A stretch of DNA of 64,000 nucleotides, taken from contig NZ_JAHBGF010000028.1 in the NCBI RefSeq assembly GCF_018390695.1, positions 620,001 through 684,000 on the forward strand, written 5' to 3'. The notes under the pieces are model-generated. The model was not told the origin of the DNA. It worked only from the letters and a program-made list of their open reading frames with translations, and searched no databases. Shown here piece after piece: positions 52,405 to 60,719 of this stretch. The stretch comes from Ancylobacter sonchi. Lineage in GTDB: Bacteria > Pseudomonadota > Alphaproteobacteria > Rhizobiales > Xanthobacteraceae. The position numbers and the translations under genes were made by a program. Positions within the stretch are counted from its first letter, which is position 1. Each line of letters begins with the position of its first letter.

Positions 52405-52428
52405 GCATTCGTAATTATTGATTGTGCA
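52405..52428. promoter_or_regulatory. AT-rich regulatory element upstream of the CoA-transferase gene
   Basis: GCATTCG followed by TAATTATTGATT and GTGCA. The central GTAATTATTGATT (52411-52423) matches the tctC2 upstream element exactly, and the GCATTC and GTGCA flanks match the element at 46033-46055. It lies 34-57 bases before the start codon. Confidence 0.6.
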
Positions 52429-52461
52429 TGCGGGACTCGCCCGCAGAAAGGCTCGAAACCG

Positions 52462-53730
52462 ATGACCGATCTTCTGGACCATTCGCGGGAGAAGCCGGGC
52501 ACCCAGCGCCGGGCCGACGAAGCGCCGGCGCCGCGCCCCCTCCCGCTGACCGGGGTGCGCGTGCTCGACGTCAGCCAGGTGATGGCCGGGCCCTATAGCT
52601 GCATGCTGCTGGGCGATCTCGGCGCCGACGTCATCAAGATCGAGCCGCCGGGCACCGGCGACCAGACGCGCGGCGCCATGGGGTTCAAGATGAAGGGGCC
52701 CGACAGCATGGGCTTCCTCAACATGAACCGCAACAAGCGCTCGGTGGCGGTGAACCTCAAGAGCGAGGCCGGTCGCGAGCTGTTCTACGAGCTGGTCAAG
52801 AGCGCCGACATCCTGGTCGAGAACTACCGGCCCGGCGTGATGAAGAAGCTGAAATGCGATTATGAGACGGTGCGCCAGTACAATCCGCGCCTTGTCTATG
52901 CGTCGATCTCCGGCTTCGGCCAGTCCGGCCCGTGGGCGGGTCGGCCCGGTTTCGATCTGATGGCGCAGGCCATGTCCGGCGTGATGAGCGTCACCGGCCA
53001 TCCCGGCGGCCTGCCGGTGAAGGCCGGCGTGCCGGTCGCCGATATCGGCTGCGGCCTGTTCGCCACCTATGCCGTGCTCGGCGCCTATATCGGCGCCAAG
53101 AACACCGGCGAGGGCCAGTATATCGACGCCTCGCTGTTCGAGGCGGCGCTGGCCTTCTCGGTGTGGGACATCTCGGAATATTGGGGCCGCGGCACTGAGC
53201 CCATCCCGCTCGGCACCGCCAACCGCATGAGCGCGCCCTATCAGGCGGTGAAGTCCAAGGACGGCTATTTCGTCATGGGCGCCACCAACCAGAAGCTCTG
53301 GCTGCTGCTCTGCGACACGCTCGCTCGCCCCGAACTCGTCGAGGATCCGCGCTTCAAGACCAATCCCGACCGCCTCGCCCATCGCGAGGTGCTGATCGAG
53401 GAACTGGAGAAGACCTTCGTCACCCGTACCTCGGACGAATGGGTGGAAGCGCTGCTGGCCGTCGGCATCCCGGCCGGCACCATGTATACCTATCCCGAGG
53501 CGTTCGAGAGCGAGCACGGGCGCCATCGGCAGATGCGCATGGAAATCGACCATCCGAACGAGGGCAAGGTGTCGAATATCGGCTTCGCGGTGAAGCTCAC
53601 CGGCACGCCGCAGGAGGTTCGCCGCCATCCGCCACTGCTCGGCCAGCACACCGACGAGGTGCTGAAGGAGATCGGCCTCGACAGCGCCGCCATCGACGCC
53701 CTCACCGCTCGCGGAGCCTTCGCGTCATGA
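52462..53730 (+). CDS. CaiB/BaiF-type class III CoA-transferase
   Basis: A 422-residue CoA-transferase. The N-terminal GVRVLDVSQVMAGPYSCMLLGDLGADVIKIEPPGTGDQTR is the CoA-binding Rossmann part. The expected catalytic Asp is in GRPGFDLMAQAMSGVMSVTG near residue 168, and DASLFEAALAF follows. The family moves CoA between acyl-CoA donors and carboxylates such as oxalate, succinate, mesaconate or carnitine. The ATG at 52462 has GAAAGG upstream. Its stop overlaps the start of the crotonase gene (ATGA), so the two are translationally coupled, and the pair likely activates and then transforms an imported acid. Confidence 0.92.
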   Translation: MTDLLDHSREKPGTQRRADEAPAPRPLPLTGVRVLDVSQVMAGPYSCMLLGDLGADVIKIEPPGTGDQTRGAMGFKMKGPDSMGFLNMNRNKRSVAVNLKSEAGRELFYELVKSADILVENYRPGVMKKLKCDYETVRQYNPRLVYASISGFGQSGPWAGRPGFDLMAQAMSGVMSVTGHPGGLPVKAGVPVADIGCGLFATYAVLGAYIGAKNTGEGQYIDASLFEAALAFSVWDISEYWGRGTEPIPLGTANRMSAPYQAVKSKDGYFVMGATNQKLWLLLCDTLARPELVEDPRFKTNPDRLAHREVLIEELEKTFVTRTSDEWVEALLAVGIPAGTMYTYPEAFESEHGRHRQMRMEIDHPNEGKVSNIGFAVKLTGTPQEVRRHPPLLGQHTDEVLKEIGLDSAAIDALTARGAFAS

Positions 53731-54566
53731 ACGCCGTCGCCAAACTCGAAGCCGCCCCCCCCGAAGCCGGCCAGCCGGTGAACCCCGCTCCCGAGGACGG
53801 CCAGGGTGCCGTCCGCCTCGTGATCGAGGGAGCGGTGGCCCGCCTCACCTTCGACCGGCCGGCGGCCCGCAACGCCATGACCTGGCGGATGTACGAGCAG
53901 CTCGCCGATGCCTGCCGCACCATCGCCGCCATGCCCGAGGTGCGGGTGGCGGTGCTGCGCGGCGCCGGCGGCAAGGCGTTCATCGCCGGCACCGACATCG
54001 AGCAGTTCCGCTCCTTTACCTCCGGGGCCGACGGCATCGCCTATGAGGAGAAGGTCGAGCACTATGTCGGCGCGCTGGAAGCGCTCGCCGTGCCCAGCAT
54101 CGCCGTGGTGGAAGGCTGGGCGGTCGGCGGCGGCATGGCGCTCGCCAATGCCTGCGATTTCCGCGTGGCGACGCCGGGCTCACGCTTCGGCGTGCCGATC
54201 GCCCGCACGCTCGGCAACTGCCTGTCGGCGTCCAATGTGCAGCGCCTAGTAGCGGCGCTCGGGGTCAGCCTGGTCAAGCGCATGCTGCTGCTCGCCGAAA
54301 CGCCGAAGGCCGAGGAACTACCGGCCGGCTATGTGACGGTGGTGCCGCCCGAGCAGATCGACGCTCATGTCGAGGAGCTCTGCACCCGCCTCGCCGCGCA
54401 CGCGCCGATCACCCTGCGCGTCACCAAGGAGATGCTGCGCCGGCTCGCCCACGATCCCGATGCCGCCGATGCAGATCTGGTTCGCGAGACCTATGGCTCG
54501 GCCGATTTCCGCGAAGGCGTCGAGGCCTTCCTCGGCAAGCGCCCGCCGAACTGGTGCGGGGAATAG
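53727..54566 (+). CDS. Crotonase-fold (enoyl-CoA hydratase/isomerase family) protein without the classical catalytic glutamates
   Basis: A 279-residue crotonase-superfamily protein with a roughly 28-residue Pro-rich leader. CoA- and oxyanion-hole segments GKAFIAGTDIEQF and VEGWAVGGGMALANACDFRVA are present. The two acid/base Glu of enoyl-CoA hydratase align with Ala138 (GGGMALA for GGGCELA) and Ile158 (FGVPIA for FGQPEI). It is therefore probably not a simple hydratase and may be a hydrolase, decarboxylase, isomerase or lyase acting on the CoA ester made by the overlapping CoA-transferase gene. The start ATG overlaps the stop of that gene (ATGA). Confidence 0.85.
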   Translation: MNAVAKLEAAPPEAGQPVNPAPEDGQGAVRLVIEGAVARLTFDRPAARNAMTWRMYEQLADACRTIAAMPEVRVAVLRGAGGKAFIAGTDIEQFRSFTSGADGIAYEEKVEHYVGALEALAVPSIAVVEGWAVGGGMALANACDFRVATPGSRFGVPIARTLGNCLSASNVQRLVAALGVSLVKRMLLLAETPKAEELPAGYVTVVPPEQIDAHVEELCTRLAAHAPITLRVTKEMLRRLAHDPDAADADLVRETYGSADFREGVEAFLGKRPPNWCGE

Positions 54567-54618
54567 CGGCGGGTGGCGAGAGGCGCACGCCCCTCGCCGC
54601 GCCTTCTTCGCCCGTCGC

Positions 54619-55641
54619 TCAGCGCCAGCCCATGGCCGGCGCCACATGCGTGAGGATCGCTTCGATCACGTGGGCGTTGTAGGCGACGCCCAGCTGGTTC
54701 GGCACGGTGAGCAGCAGCGTGTCGGCCTCGGCGATCGCCTCGTCGGCCTTCAGCTGCGCGACGAGTGCGTCCGGCTCGGCGGCGTAGGATCGGCCGAAGA
54801 TGGCGCGCGTCTTCTCGTCGATGAAGCCGATCGAATCCGCCTCCTGCCCGGAACGGCCGAAATAGACGCGGTCCTGATCGCTCACCAGCGCGAAGATGCT
54901 GCGGCTGACCGAGACGCGCGGCTCGCGTGCATGCCCGGCCTCTTTCCACGCCGCGCGATAGGCGCGAATCTGCGCCGCCTGCTGCACATGGAACGGCTCG
55001 CCGGTCTCGTCGTCCTTCAGCGTCGAGCTTTGCAGGTTCATGCCGCGCTCAGCCGCCCAGATCGCCGTCGCATTGGAGCCGGCGCCCCACCAGATCCGCT
55101 CGCGCAGGCCTTCCGAATGCGGCTCCAGCCGCAACAGGCCCGGCGGGTTGGGGAACATCGGGCGAGGATTGGGCTGGGCGAATCCCTCGCCCTTCAGCAC
55201 TTCCAGCAGCGCCTCGGCATGATTCCGGCCCATATCGGCGTCGCCCTGCCCGTCGGGCGGCGCGTAGCCGAAATAGCGCCAGCCGTCGATCACCTGCTCC
55301 GGCGAGCCGCGGCTGATGCCGAGCTGCAGCCGCCCGCCGGCGATCAGGTCGGCGGCGCCGGCATCCTCGGCCATGTAGAGCGGGTTCTCGTAGCGCATGT
55401 CGATGACGGCGGTGCCGATCTCGATGCGCGACGTCCGCGCCCCGACCGCCGCCAGCAGCGGAAACGGCGAGGCCAGCTGGCGGGCGAAATGATGCACGCG
55501 GAAATAGGCACCGTCGGCGCCCAGCTCCTCGGCAGCGACCGCCAGCTCGATGGATTGCAGCAGCGTATCCGCCGCCGAACGGGTCTGCGAATGCACGGAG
55601 GGCGTCCAATGCCCGAACGACAGAAAACCGATCTTTTTCAC
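54619..55641 (-). CDS. LLM-class flavin-dependent oxidoreductase (luciferase-like)
   Basis: A 340-residue luciferase-like TIM-barrel protein. It starts VKKIGFLSFGHW, and continues AVAAEELGADGAYFRVHHFARQLASPFPLLAAVGARTSRIEIGTAVIDMRYENPLYMAEDAGAADL with the flavin-binding layout of the family and the GGRLQLGISRGSPEQVI pattern. Such enzymes use FMNH2 and O2 or F420/FMN on varied organic substrates. The GTG at 55641 was selected since it places the first beta strand at the N-terminus. Earlier readings add an unrelated Arg-rich leader. It is unlinked in strand to its neighbours and distinct from the SsuD-like protein at the left edge. Confidence 0.85.
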   Translation of the reverse strand: MKKIGFLSFGHWTPSVHSQTRSAADTLLQSIELAVAAEELGADGAYFRVHHFARQLASPFPLLAAVGARTSRIEIGTAVIDMRYENPLYMAEDAGAADLIAGGRLQLGISRGSPEQVIDGWRYFGYAPPDGQGDADMGRNHAEALLEVLKGEGFAQPNPRPMFPNPPGLLRLEPHSEGLRERIWWGAGSNATAIWAAERGMNLQSSTLKDDETGEPFHVQQAAQIRAYRAAWKEAGHAREPRVSVSRSIFALVSDQDRVYFGRSGQEADSIGFIDEKTRAIFGRSYAAEPDALVAQLKADEAIAEADTLLLTVPNQLGVAYNAHVIEAILTHVAPAMGWR

Positions 55642-55786
55642 GATGATCCCGCGACTGGGAAAAGGGAAAGTTCGCGCCAAGTCTAGGCCGGCGTCGGCAC
55701 CGCGCCTATCCGGATCGCGCGAGCAACGGTGCACGGCAGGGATGCGCGCCAGGCATGCGCGTAAAGCATGCTCAAAGCGACTACGC

Positions 55787-56674
55787 TCAGGCCGGGCGGC
55801 CGTGTACCTCTCGCACCAGCGCCAGCCACGCCTTCGCCGCCTCCGTGAGGAAGGCGCCGCGTCGCCAGACCATCGCCATCACCCATGCGGTGCCGGGTTC
55901 GTCGAGCAGCACCTGCGCGACCGTCGGCGTGCGGCGCTGCTCGGCGATCAGCCGCGGCAGGAAGGCGACGCCGAGGCCGGCCGCCACCAGCTGCACCATG
56001 AAGTCGATCTGGCTGCTCTGTGCCACCACGTCCGGCTCGAAGCCGGACCGCCGGGCGGCGTCGAGGATGATGCGGTGCAGGGTGAATCCGCTGTCGAACA
56101 GGATCAGCGGCGTCTCCCTGAGGTCGCTCATGGCGAGGTTGTCGCGGGCGCCGAGCGGATGCGCCGCCGGCAGCAGCGCCACCAGCGGCTCGCCGCCGAC
56201 CTCCTGCCATTCGAACTCCTCCGCCGTCGGCAGCAGCATGCCGGCGAAGTCGATCTCGCCGGCCCGCAGGCTCGCTTCCAGCTCGTCGCTGCCATGCTCG
56301 GTCAGCCGCACCTCGATGCCGGGGTAGCGGCGGCGATAGATGGCGAAGAGCGGGGCGAACAGAGTTGCGCTGCCGACCGGCGGCAGGCCGAGCTTCAGCA
56401 CCCCGCGCTTCAGGCCGCGAATCTCGTCGAGTTCGGCGAGGAGATCGTCGCGGTCGGCGAGCAGCTTCACCCCCCGGCGATAGACCACCTCGCCCACCGG
56501 CGTCAGCACGCTGCGGTGGCCGATGCGGTCGAGCAGCGGCGTGCCGATCTCGTCCTCCAGCTGCTTCACCGCCTTGCTGACGGTGGACTGGGTGGCGAAC
56601 ACCGTCTTCGCGGCTTGCGAGAAGCCGCCCTGCCGCACGACCTCGACGAAGGCGCGAAGGGTTCGGAAATCCAT
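55787..56674 (-). CDS. LysR-family regulator (CidR-like position)
   Basis: A 295-residue LysR protein. The N-terminal helix-turn-helix is MDFRTLRAFVEVVRQGGFSQAAKTVFATQSTVSKAVKQLEDEIG, followed by a substrate-binding domain. It is divergent from the CidA/LrgA and LrgB genes across 88 bases, the arrangement seen for CidR with cidAB, where acetate or carbon overflow acts as signal. The local AT-rich start region contains ATTCCATAATGGAAT (56680-56694), a palindrome reading the same on both strands and so a candidate LysR site. Confidence 0.9.
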   Translation of the reverse strand: MDFRTLRAFVEVVRQGGFSQAAKTVFATQSTVSKAVKQLEDEIGTPLLDRIGHRSVLTPVGEVVYRRGVKLLADRDDLLAELDEIRGLKRGVLKLGLPPVGSATLFAPLFAIYRRRYPGIEVRLTEHGSDELEASLRAGEIDFAGMLLPTAEEFEWQEVGGEPLVALLPAAHPLGARDNLAMSDLRETPLILFDSGFTLHRIILDAARRSGFEPDVVAQSSQIDFMVQLVAAGLGVAFLPRLIAEQRRTPTVAQVLLDEPGTAWVMAMVWRRGAFLTEAAKAWLALVREVHGRPA

Positions 56675-56762
56675 GAAATTCCATAATGGAATAATTTGTA
56701 GTCAGTCAATTCATTTTGATCATGATGCATCGCGACATACATAAAGCGGCGAGAGGTATGTC

Positions 56763-57179
56763 ATGTCGTCCCGCACCGTCATCGCCTACGCCACCCATGT
56801 GCTGCGTCACAGCGCGCCGCTGCAGGTCGGTGTCGTCATAGGCTTCTGGCTGGCCGGCGAGGGAATCGTGCGGCTGTTCGGCCTGCCTCTGCCCGGCGGC
56901 ATCGTCGGGCTGGTGATCGTGCTGGCGCTGCTCGCCAGCCGGCGGATCAAGACCCGCAGCATGCGCCGGGGTGCCCAGTGGCTGCTGGCCGACATGCTGC
57001 TGTTCTTCGTGCCGGCGGTGCTCGCCGTGCTCGATCATCAGGAGTTGCTCGGCCTCACCGGGTTGAAGATCCTCGCGGTCATCCTCGTCAGCACCGTCAG
57101 CGTGATGATCGCCACCGCCTTCACCGTCGACCGCTGCTATCGCTGGAGGGCCGATCATGCCGGATCCGCTCCTCATTGA
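56763..57179 (+). CDS. CidA/LrgA family membrane protein
   Basis: A 138-residue, four-segment membrane protein with the LrgA/CidA pattern PLPGGIVGLVIVLALLASRRIKTRSMRRGAQWLLADMLLFFVPAVLAVL. These holin-like proteins modulate murein hydrolase activity and, with LrgB, probably form a transport complex for pyruvate or small acids. Its end overlaps the start of the LrgB gene by 23 bases, so expression is coupled. The divergent LysR gene is the probable regulator. Confidence 0.9.
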   Translation: MSSRTVIAYATHVLRHSAPLQVGVVIGFWLAGEGIVRLFGLPLPGGIVGLVIVLALLASRRIKTRSMRRGAQWLLADMLLFFVPAVLAVLDHQELLGLTGLKILAVILVSTVSVMIATAFTVDRCYRWRADHAGSAPH

Positions 57180-57864
57180 TTCCGCCCTGCGCATCCTGCT
57201 GTGGTCGGCTGTCACGGTCGGCTTCTACTGGGGCGCCAAGCAGATTTATCGCCGCTGGCCGCGCTGGTGGCTGTCGCCGCTTTTGGTCACGCCGGTGCTG
57301 ATCGCCGCCGTGGTGCTCGCGCTGCATGCGAGCTACCGCGACTATATCGGTGGCACGCACTGGCTGGTGCTGCTGCTCGGCCCGGCCACGGTGGCCTTCG
57401 CGATCCCGATCTACGAGCAGCGCGGGCTCATCCGCCGGCACTGGCCGGTGCTGCTGATCGGCATGCTGGTCGGCAGCGGCACCTCGGTGCTGACCAGCTG
57501 GGCGCTGGCGACGCTCGCCGGCCTCGACGGCCCGCTGCGGCTCAGCCTGCTGCCGCGCTCGATCAGCACGCCCTTCGCCATGGAAGTGTCCGGCGATATC
57601 GGCGGCATCCCTGATCTGACGGCGGTGTTCGTCGTGATCACCGGCATTGCCGGCGCGGCGATGGGCGACATCATCCTGGCGCGGGTGCCGATCGGCTCGG
57701 CGCTCGCCCGTGGGGCGCTGTTCGGCGTCGGCGCGCATGGCGCCGGCACCGCTCGCGCCGCCCAGATCGGCGAGACGGAAGGCGCCGTCGCCGGGCTGGT
57801 CATGGTGCTGGTCGGCCTGCTCAACGTGCTGGCGGCTCCGCTCGTCGCCCAGCTACTCCGATAG
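57157..57864 (+). CDS. LrgB/CidB family membrane protein
   Basis: A 235-residue, multi-segment membrane protein. Family motifs are LLGPATVAFAIPIYEQRGLIRRHWP, LPRSISTPFAMEVSGDIGGIPDLTAVFVVITG and GVGAHGAGTARAAQIGETEGAVAGL. It is the partner of the CidA/LrgA protein in a membrane complex linked to autolysis control or pyruvate transport. It starts inside the upstream gene and ends in a short hairpin before the convergent radical SAM gene. Confidence 0.92.
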   Translation: MPDPLLIDSALRILLWSAVTVGFYWGAKQIYRRWPRWWLSPLLVTPVLIAAVVLALHASYRDYIGGTHWLVLLLGPATVAFAIPIYEQRGLIRRHWPVLLIGMLVGSGTSVLTSWALATLAGLDGPLRLSLLPRSISTPFAMEVSGDIGGIPDLTAVFVVITGIAGAAMGDIILARVPIGSALARGALFGVGAHGAGTARAAQIGETEGAVAGLVMVLVGLLNVLAAPLVAQLLR

Positions 57865-57878
57865 GGCTCGCCCCTATC
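57860..57878. terminator. Short hairpin between convergent LrgB and radical SAM genes
   Basis: GATAGGG (57860-57866) pairs with CCCTATC (57872-57878) across a 5-base loop, overlapping the LrgB stop. A 7-bp stem without a T-run. A weak bidirectional terminator is the best reading. Confidence 0.45.
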
Positions 57879-57897
57879 TGAGGAGGAGCGGCCGCGT

Positions 57898-59574
57898 TCA
57901 GGCATGCGCCGCGTGCCGCCCGGGAACGGCGATCACAGGTTCCTCGATCAGTTCCGCCGGCATGATCGCCGGCTCGTGCCAGCGGTCGGCCTCGAGCTCG
58001 GCGATGCGGGCGTCGAGTTCGGCGATGACGTGGCGGGAGAACGGATAGAGGTGCAGGAACAGCACCATGTTCATCATCGCCGCCTCCAGCGCGTCGGGAT
58101 TGCGGCGGGCGCAATCGATGAAGGTGGCCCAGAAGTGCCGGGCGATGTCGGGTCCCTGGAACGTCAGCCGCCCGCAGGCGCGCATCAGCACATGGAGCTC
58201 CTTCATCGCCTCGCGCAGGGGCGGCCTGGGGCCCAGCGGACGGCGCTTCAGCTTGCGGGTCATTTCCCGCACCCGCTCGAAGAAGGCCTGCGGCGTGTAG
58301 ATCTCCTCGATCACCCGCCGATAGTCCTTCAAGATCTCGACGCGCGGACGCAGCGTGGTGAAGTTGAGCCCGCCGGTGCACTGGTCGCCGGCCTCGGGCA
58401 ACGCGACATTGTAGCCCTCGAACAACCGCCCCTCGCGCCGCAGCCGCCGCATCAGCTGGGTGTTGGGCAGCGCGTGCAGCAGCCCGACCATGGCGACCGG
58501 AATGTTGCTGGACTGCACGCAGTCGATCATCGGCGTCGCCATGTCGCCGCGCTCGGTGTCGAAGCCGACGATGAAGCCCGCCGTCACATAGATGCCGGCG
58601 GCATAGATGCGCTCGACGCTGTCGGCGATGCTGCGCCGGGTGTTCTGCTTCTTCTGCATCGCGACCAGCGTTTCCTGGTCGGGGCTCTCGATGCCGGTAA
58701 AGACGACGAAGAAATTCGCCGCGCTCATCATGGCGAGCAGCTCGGCATCGTCAGCGAGGTTGAGCGACGCCTCCGTCGAGAACATGAACGGATAGTCGTT
58801 CGCCTGCTGCCAGCGGGTCAGTTCCGGCAGGAATTTCTTGATCGCCTTCTTGTTGCCGATCAGGTTGTCGTCGACGAAGTCGACATGCCCCCGGTAGCCC
58901 AGCTCGCGTAGCCGATCGAGTTCGGCCAGCATCTGGCCGTTGGTCTTGGTGCGGGGCACCCGGCCGTACAGCTCGATGATGTCGCAGAACTCGCAGGTGA
59001 ACGGGCAACCGCGCGAGAACTGCACGCCGACATAGAGGTAATCGTTGAAATCGATCAGGTCGAAGCGCGGTATCGGGCTCGCCTCGACATTGGCCTTGAA
59101 CTTCTCGGCGTCGAACCGCCCGGTCCGCGCCCCGCTCTCCCACGCCTCGACGAAGCGGTCGATGATGCCCTCGGCCTCGCCGAGGACGAGAAAGTCGGCA
59201 CGGGCATAGACCTCCGGGTTGGAGGTCGGGTCCGGCCCGCCGAGGCACACGGGTTTGCCGAGCCCCTGGCAGCGATCGACGACCGCCAGAGTGTCGTTCT
59301 GCTGCGGCAGCATCCCGCCGGTGAGCACGAGATCGGCCCACAGTATGTCGTCGTCGCGCAATTCGCTGGCATTGCGGTCGACCAGCCGAAGTTCCCAGCT
59401 GTCCGGCAGCAGGGCGGCGAGGGTCATCAGGCCGAGCGGCGGCGCCACACTGCGGGCGCCGTAGAGCTCGTAGGCCGGCTTGAAGTTCCAGAAGGAATTC
59501 GGGTTGAAACGAGGAAAGACCAGCAGCACCCGCGGACTGGAACGAGCAATGCAGGCTGCGTCTTGTTCATGCAT
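57898..59574 (-). CDS. B12-binding domain radical SAM protein (DUF4070 type)
   Basis: A 558-residue enzyme. The N-terminal cobalamin-binding fold (VLLVFPRFNPNSFW, PPLGLMTLAALLPDSWELRLVD, GGPDPTSNPEVYARADFLVLGE) covers about 1-145. The radical SAM barrel has its Cx3Cx2C cluster at Cys190, Cys194 and Cys197 (SRGCPFTCEFCDII), and a C-terminal DUF4070-like region runs to about 520. Enzymes of this class methylate unactivated carbons or rearrange lipids and natural products; hopanoid C-2 methylase HpnP is the closest named relative in layout, but the N-terminus differs enough that I leave the substrate open. It is a single gene on the minus strand. Confidence 0.85.
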   Translation of the reverse strand: MHEQDAACIARSSPRVLLVFPRFNPNSFWNFKPAYELYGARSVAPPLGLMTLAALLPDSWELRLVDRNASELRDDDILWADLVLTGGMLPQQNDTLAVVDRCQGLGKPVCLGGPDPTSNPEVYARADFLVLGEAEGIIDRFVEAWESGARTGRFDAEKFKANVEASPIPRFDLIDFNDYLYVGVQFSRGCPFTCEFCDIIELYGRVPRTKTNGQMLAELDRLRELGYRGHVDFVDDNLIGNKKAIKKFLPELTRWQQANDYPFMFSTEASLNLADDAELLAMMSAANFFVVFTGIESPDQETLVAMQKKQNTRRSIADSVERIYAAGIYVTAGFIVGFDTERGDMATPMIDCVQSSNIPVAMVGLLHALPNTQLMRRLRREGRLFEGYNVALPEAGDQCTGGLNFTTLRPRVEILKDYRRVIEEIYTPQAFFERVREMTRKLKRRPLGPRPPLREAMKELHVLMRACGRLTFQGPDIARHFWATFIDCARRNPDALEAAMMNMVLFLHLYPFSRHVIAELDARIAELEADRWHEPAIMPAELIEEPVIAVPGRHAAHA

Positions 59575-59820
59575 CTATTGACCTCAATGAAAAACACGGA
59601 TCAACCGACTGCCAACATTTGCCGTCTTCCGAGGCAGCTTAACAGATTGCTCCTCGCCTCCTATCGAAAATGCATGGCTCGCGGATCACAACATACCGCG
59701 CGCCCTTTCCGGACACGAATAAATCGGCTCGGCCTTCCCCGTGCCTTCTGCGGGCGAAGGAGAACAACCAAAAGTGGCCGAAAGCAGCCCGTGCGACAAA
59801 GAGGGCTTTGACTCCTCAAT
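59575..59820. other. Gap between radical SAM and GntR genes
   Basis: About 250 bases, less GC-rich than the average here. It holds the promoters of the two divergent genes. No further gene, repeat or terminator is evident. Confidence 0.4.
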
Positions 59821-59836
59821 CATCATACGTATGATG
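59821..59836. promoter_or_regulatory. 16-bp palindrome CATCATACGTATGATG overlapping the GntR start
   Basis: A perfect palindrome that includes the first possible GntR start codons. The ATACGTAT core resembles sites bound by FadR-family regulators of sugar-acid catabolism (general knowledge). Autorepression is the likely function. Confidence 0.65.
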
Positions 59837-60664
59837 TTTCGCATGACGCTTTATCGCAGCACCCTCGCCCGGCTCGGCAAGGATATCTGCGCCGGGATCT
59901 ACCCTCCCGGCCAGGTGATCCCGGCGGAGCCCGTGCTGTGCGTTCATCTCGGGGTCAGCCGCATCGTGGTGCGCGAGGCGATCAAGGGCCTCGCCTCGAA
60001 AGGCATGGTCGAGGCGCGCCGCCGCACCGGCACCGTGGTGCTCGACCCCAGTCGCTGGAGCCTGCTCGACCCGGAGGTGATGATCTGGCGCGCCGAGGCC
60101 ACCGGCATCGACCGCGCGCTGGCCAACGACATCATGGAACTGCGCCGCATCGTCGAGCCCGCCGCCGCCCGGCTCGCCGCCGAGCGGGCGAGCGCGGCGG
60201 AACTGGCAGCGCTGCGCGCCGCCTTCGACGCCATGGCCGGCGCCGTCGCCAGCCAGCCCGACTATGTGGCGGCCGACCTCGCCTTTCACAACGTGATTAT
60301 CCGCGCCTGCGCCAACCCCCTCGTCAGCCAGTTGCAGAGCGTGATGTCGACCGTGCTGCGCATCGGCTTCGAGCGGGTGGCCGCGACGCCCGGCGGCCCG
60401 GAACGCTCGCTGCCGCTGCACCGTACCGTCTGCGAGGCGATCGAGCAGCGCCGGGGCCTCGATGCCGAGGCCGCCGTGCTCGGGCTGCTCGACCTGGCGG
60501 AGAACGATCTGCGGCAGATTCTCGACGCCGAGGGCTCGATGAGCGCCGAACCGCCGCCCGCCGCGCGCAAGCGCGCCGCCCTATCCCCCCGCCGCCAAGC
60601 GGGTGCCAATAACGAAAAGAACAAATCCAGGAAGGAAACCCATGACGATGTCGTTCCGAGCTAG
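59831..60664 (+). CDS. GntR-family regulator, FCD subfamily (sugar-acid locus)
   Basis: About 277 residues. The winged helix is at about residues 5-70 (LARLGKDICAGIYPPGQVIPAEPVLCVHLGVSRIVVREAIKGLASKGMV) and the FCD domain at about 90-235 (MELRRIVEPAAARLAAERA, ADLAFHNVIIRACANP, LHRTVCEAIEQRRGLDAEAA). A charged tail of about 40 residues follows. The start is uncertain: ATGs at 59831, 59834 and 59843 all lie in or near the palindromic operator. The related family controls galactonate, gluconate and similar acids. It is followed by an enolase-family dehydratase, an SDR and a TRAP binding protein on the same strand. Confidence 0.85.
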   Translation: MMFRMTLYRSTLARLGKDICAGIYPPGQVIPAEPVLCVHLGVSRIVVREAIKGLASKGMVEARRRTGTVVLDPSRWSLLDPEVMIWRAEATGIDRALANDIMELRRIVEPAAARLAAERASAAELAALRAAFDAMAGAVASQPDYVAADLAFHNVIIRACANPLVSQLQSVMSTVLRIGFERVAATPGGPERSLPLHRTVCEAIEQRRGLDAEAAVLGLLDLAENDLRQILDAEGSMSAEPPPAARKRAALSPRRQAGANNEKNKSRKETHDDVVPS

Positions 60665-60719
60665 GCCCGCGCCGCCCTCCCGATGGGCCGCCTCTCCCAC
60701 GGAAATCTTCAGCCGGTAA
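60642..60719 (+). CDS. Possible 25-residue short coding sequence with strong ribosome binding site
   Basis: AGGAAGGA (60629-60636) precedes an ATG by five bases, but the frame closes after 25 codons (start MTMSFRAR, end EIFSR). It overlaps the last 23 bases of the GntR gene. It may be a leader peptide, or the beginning of a gene whose body was lost before the dehydratase gene at 60829, which itself has no clear ribosome site. No homology is recognisable. The 60720-60828 stretch that follows shows nothing else. Confidence 0.3.
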   Translation: MTMSFRARPAPPSRWAASPTEIFSR

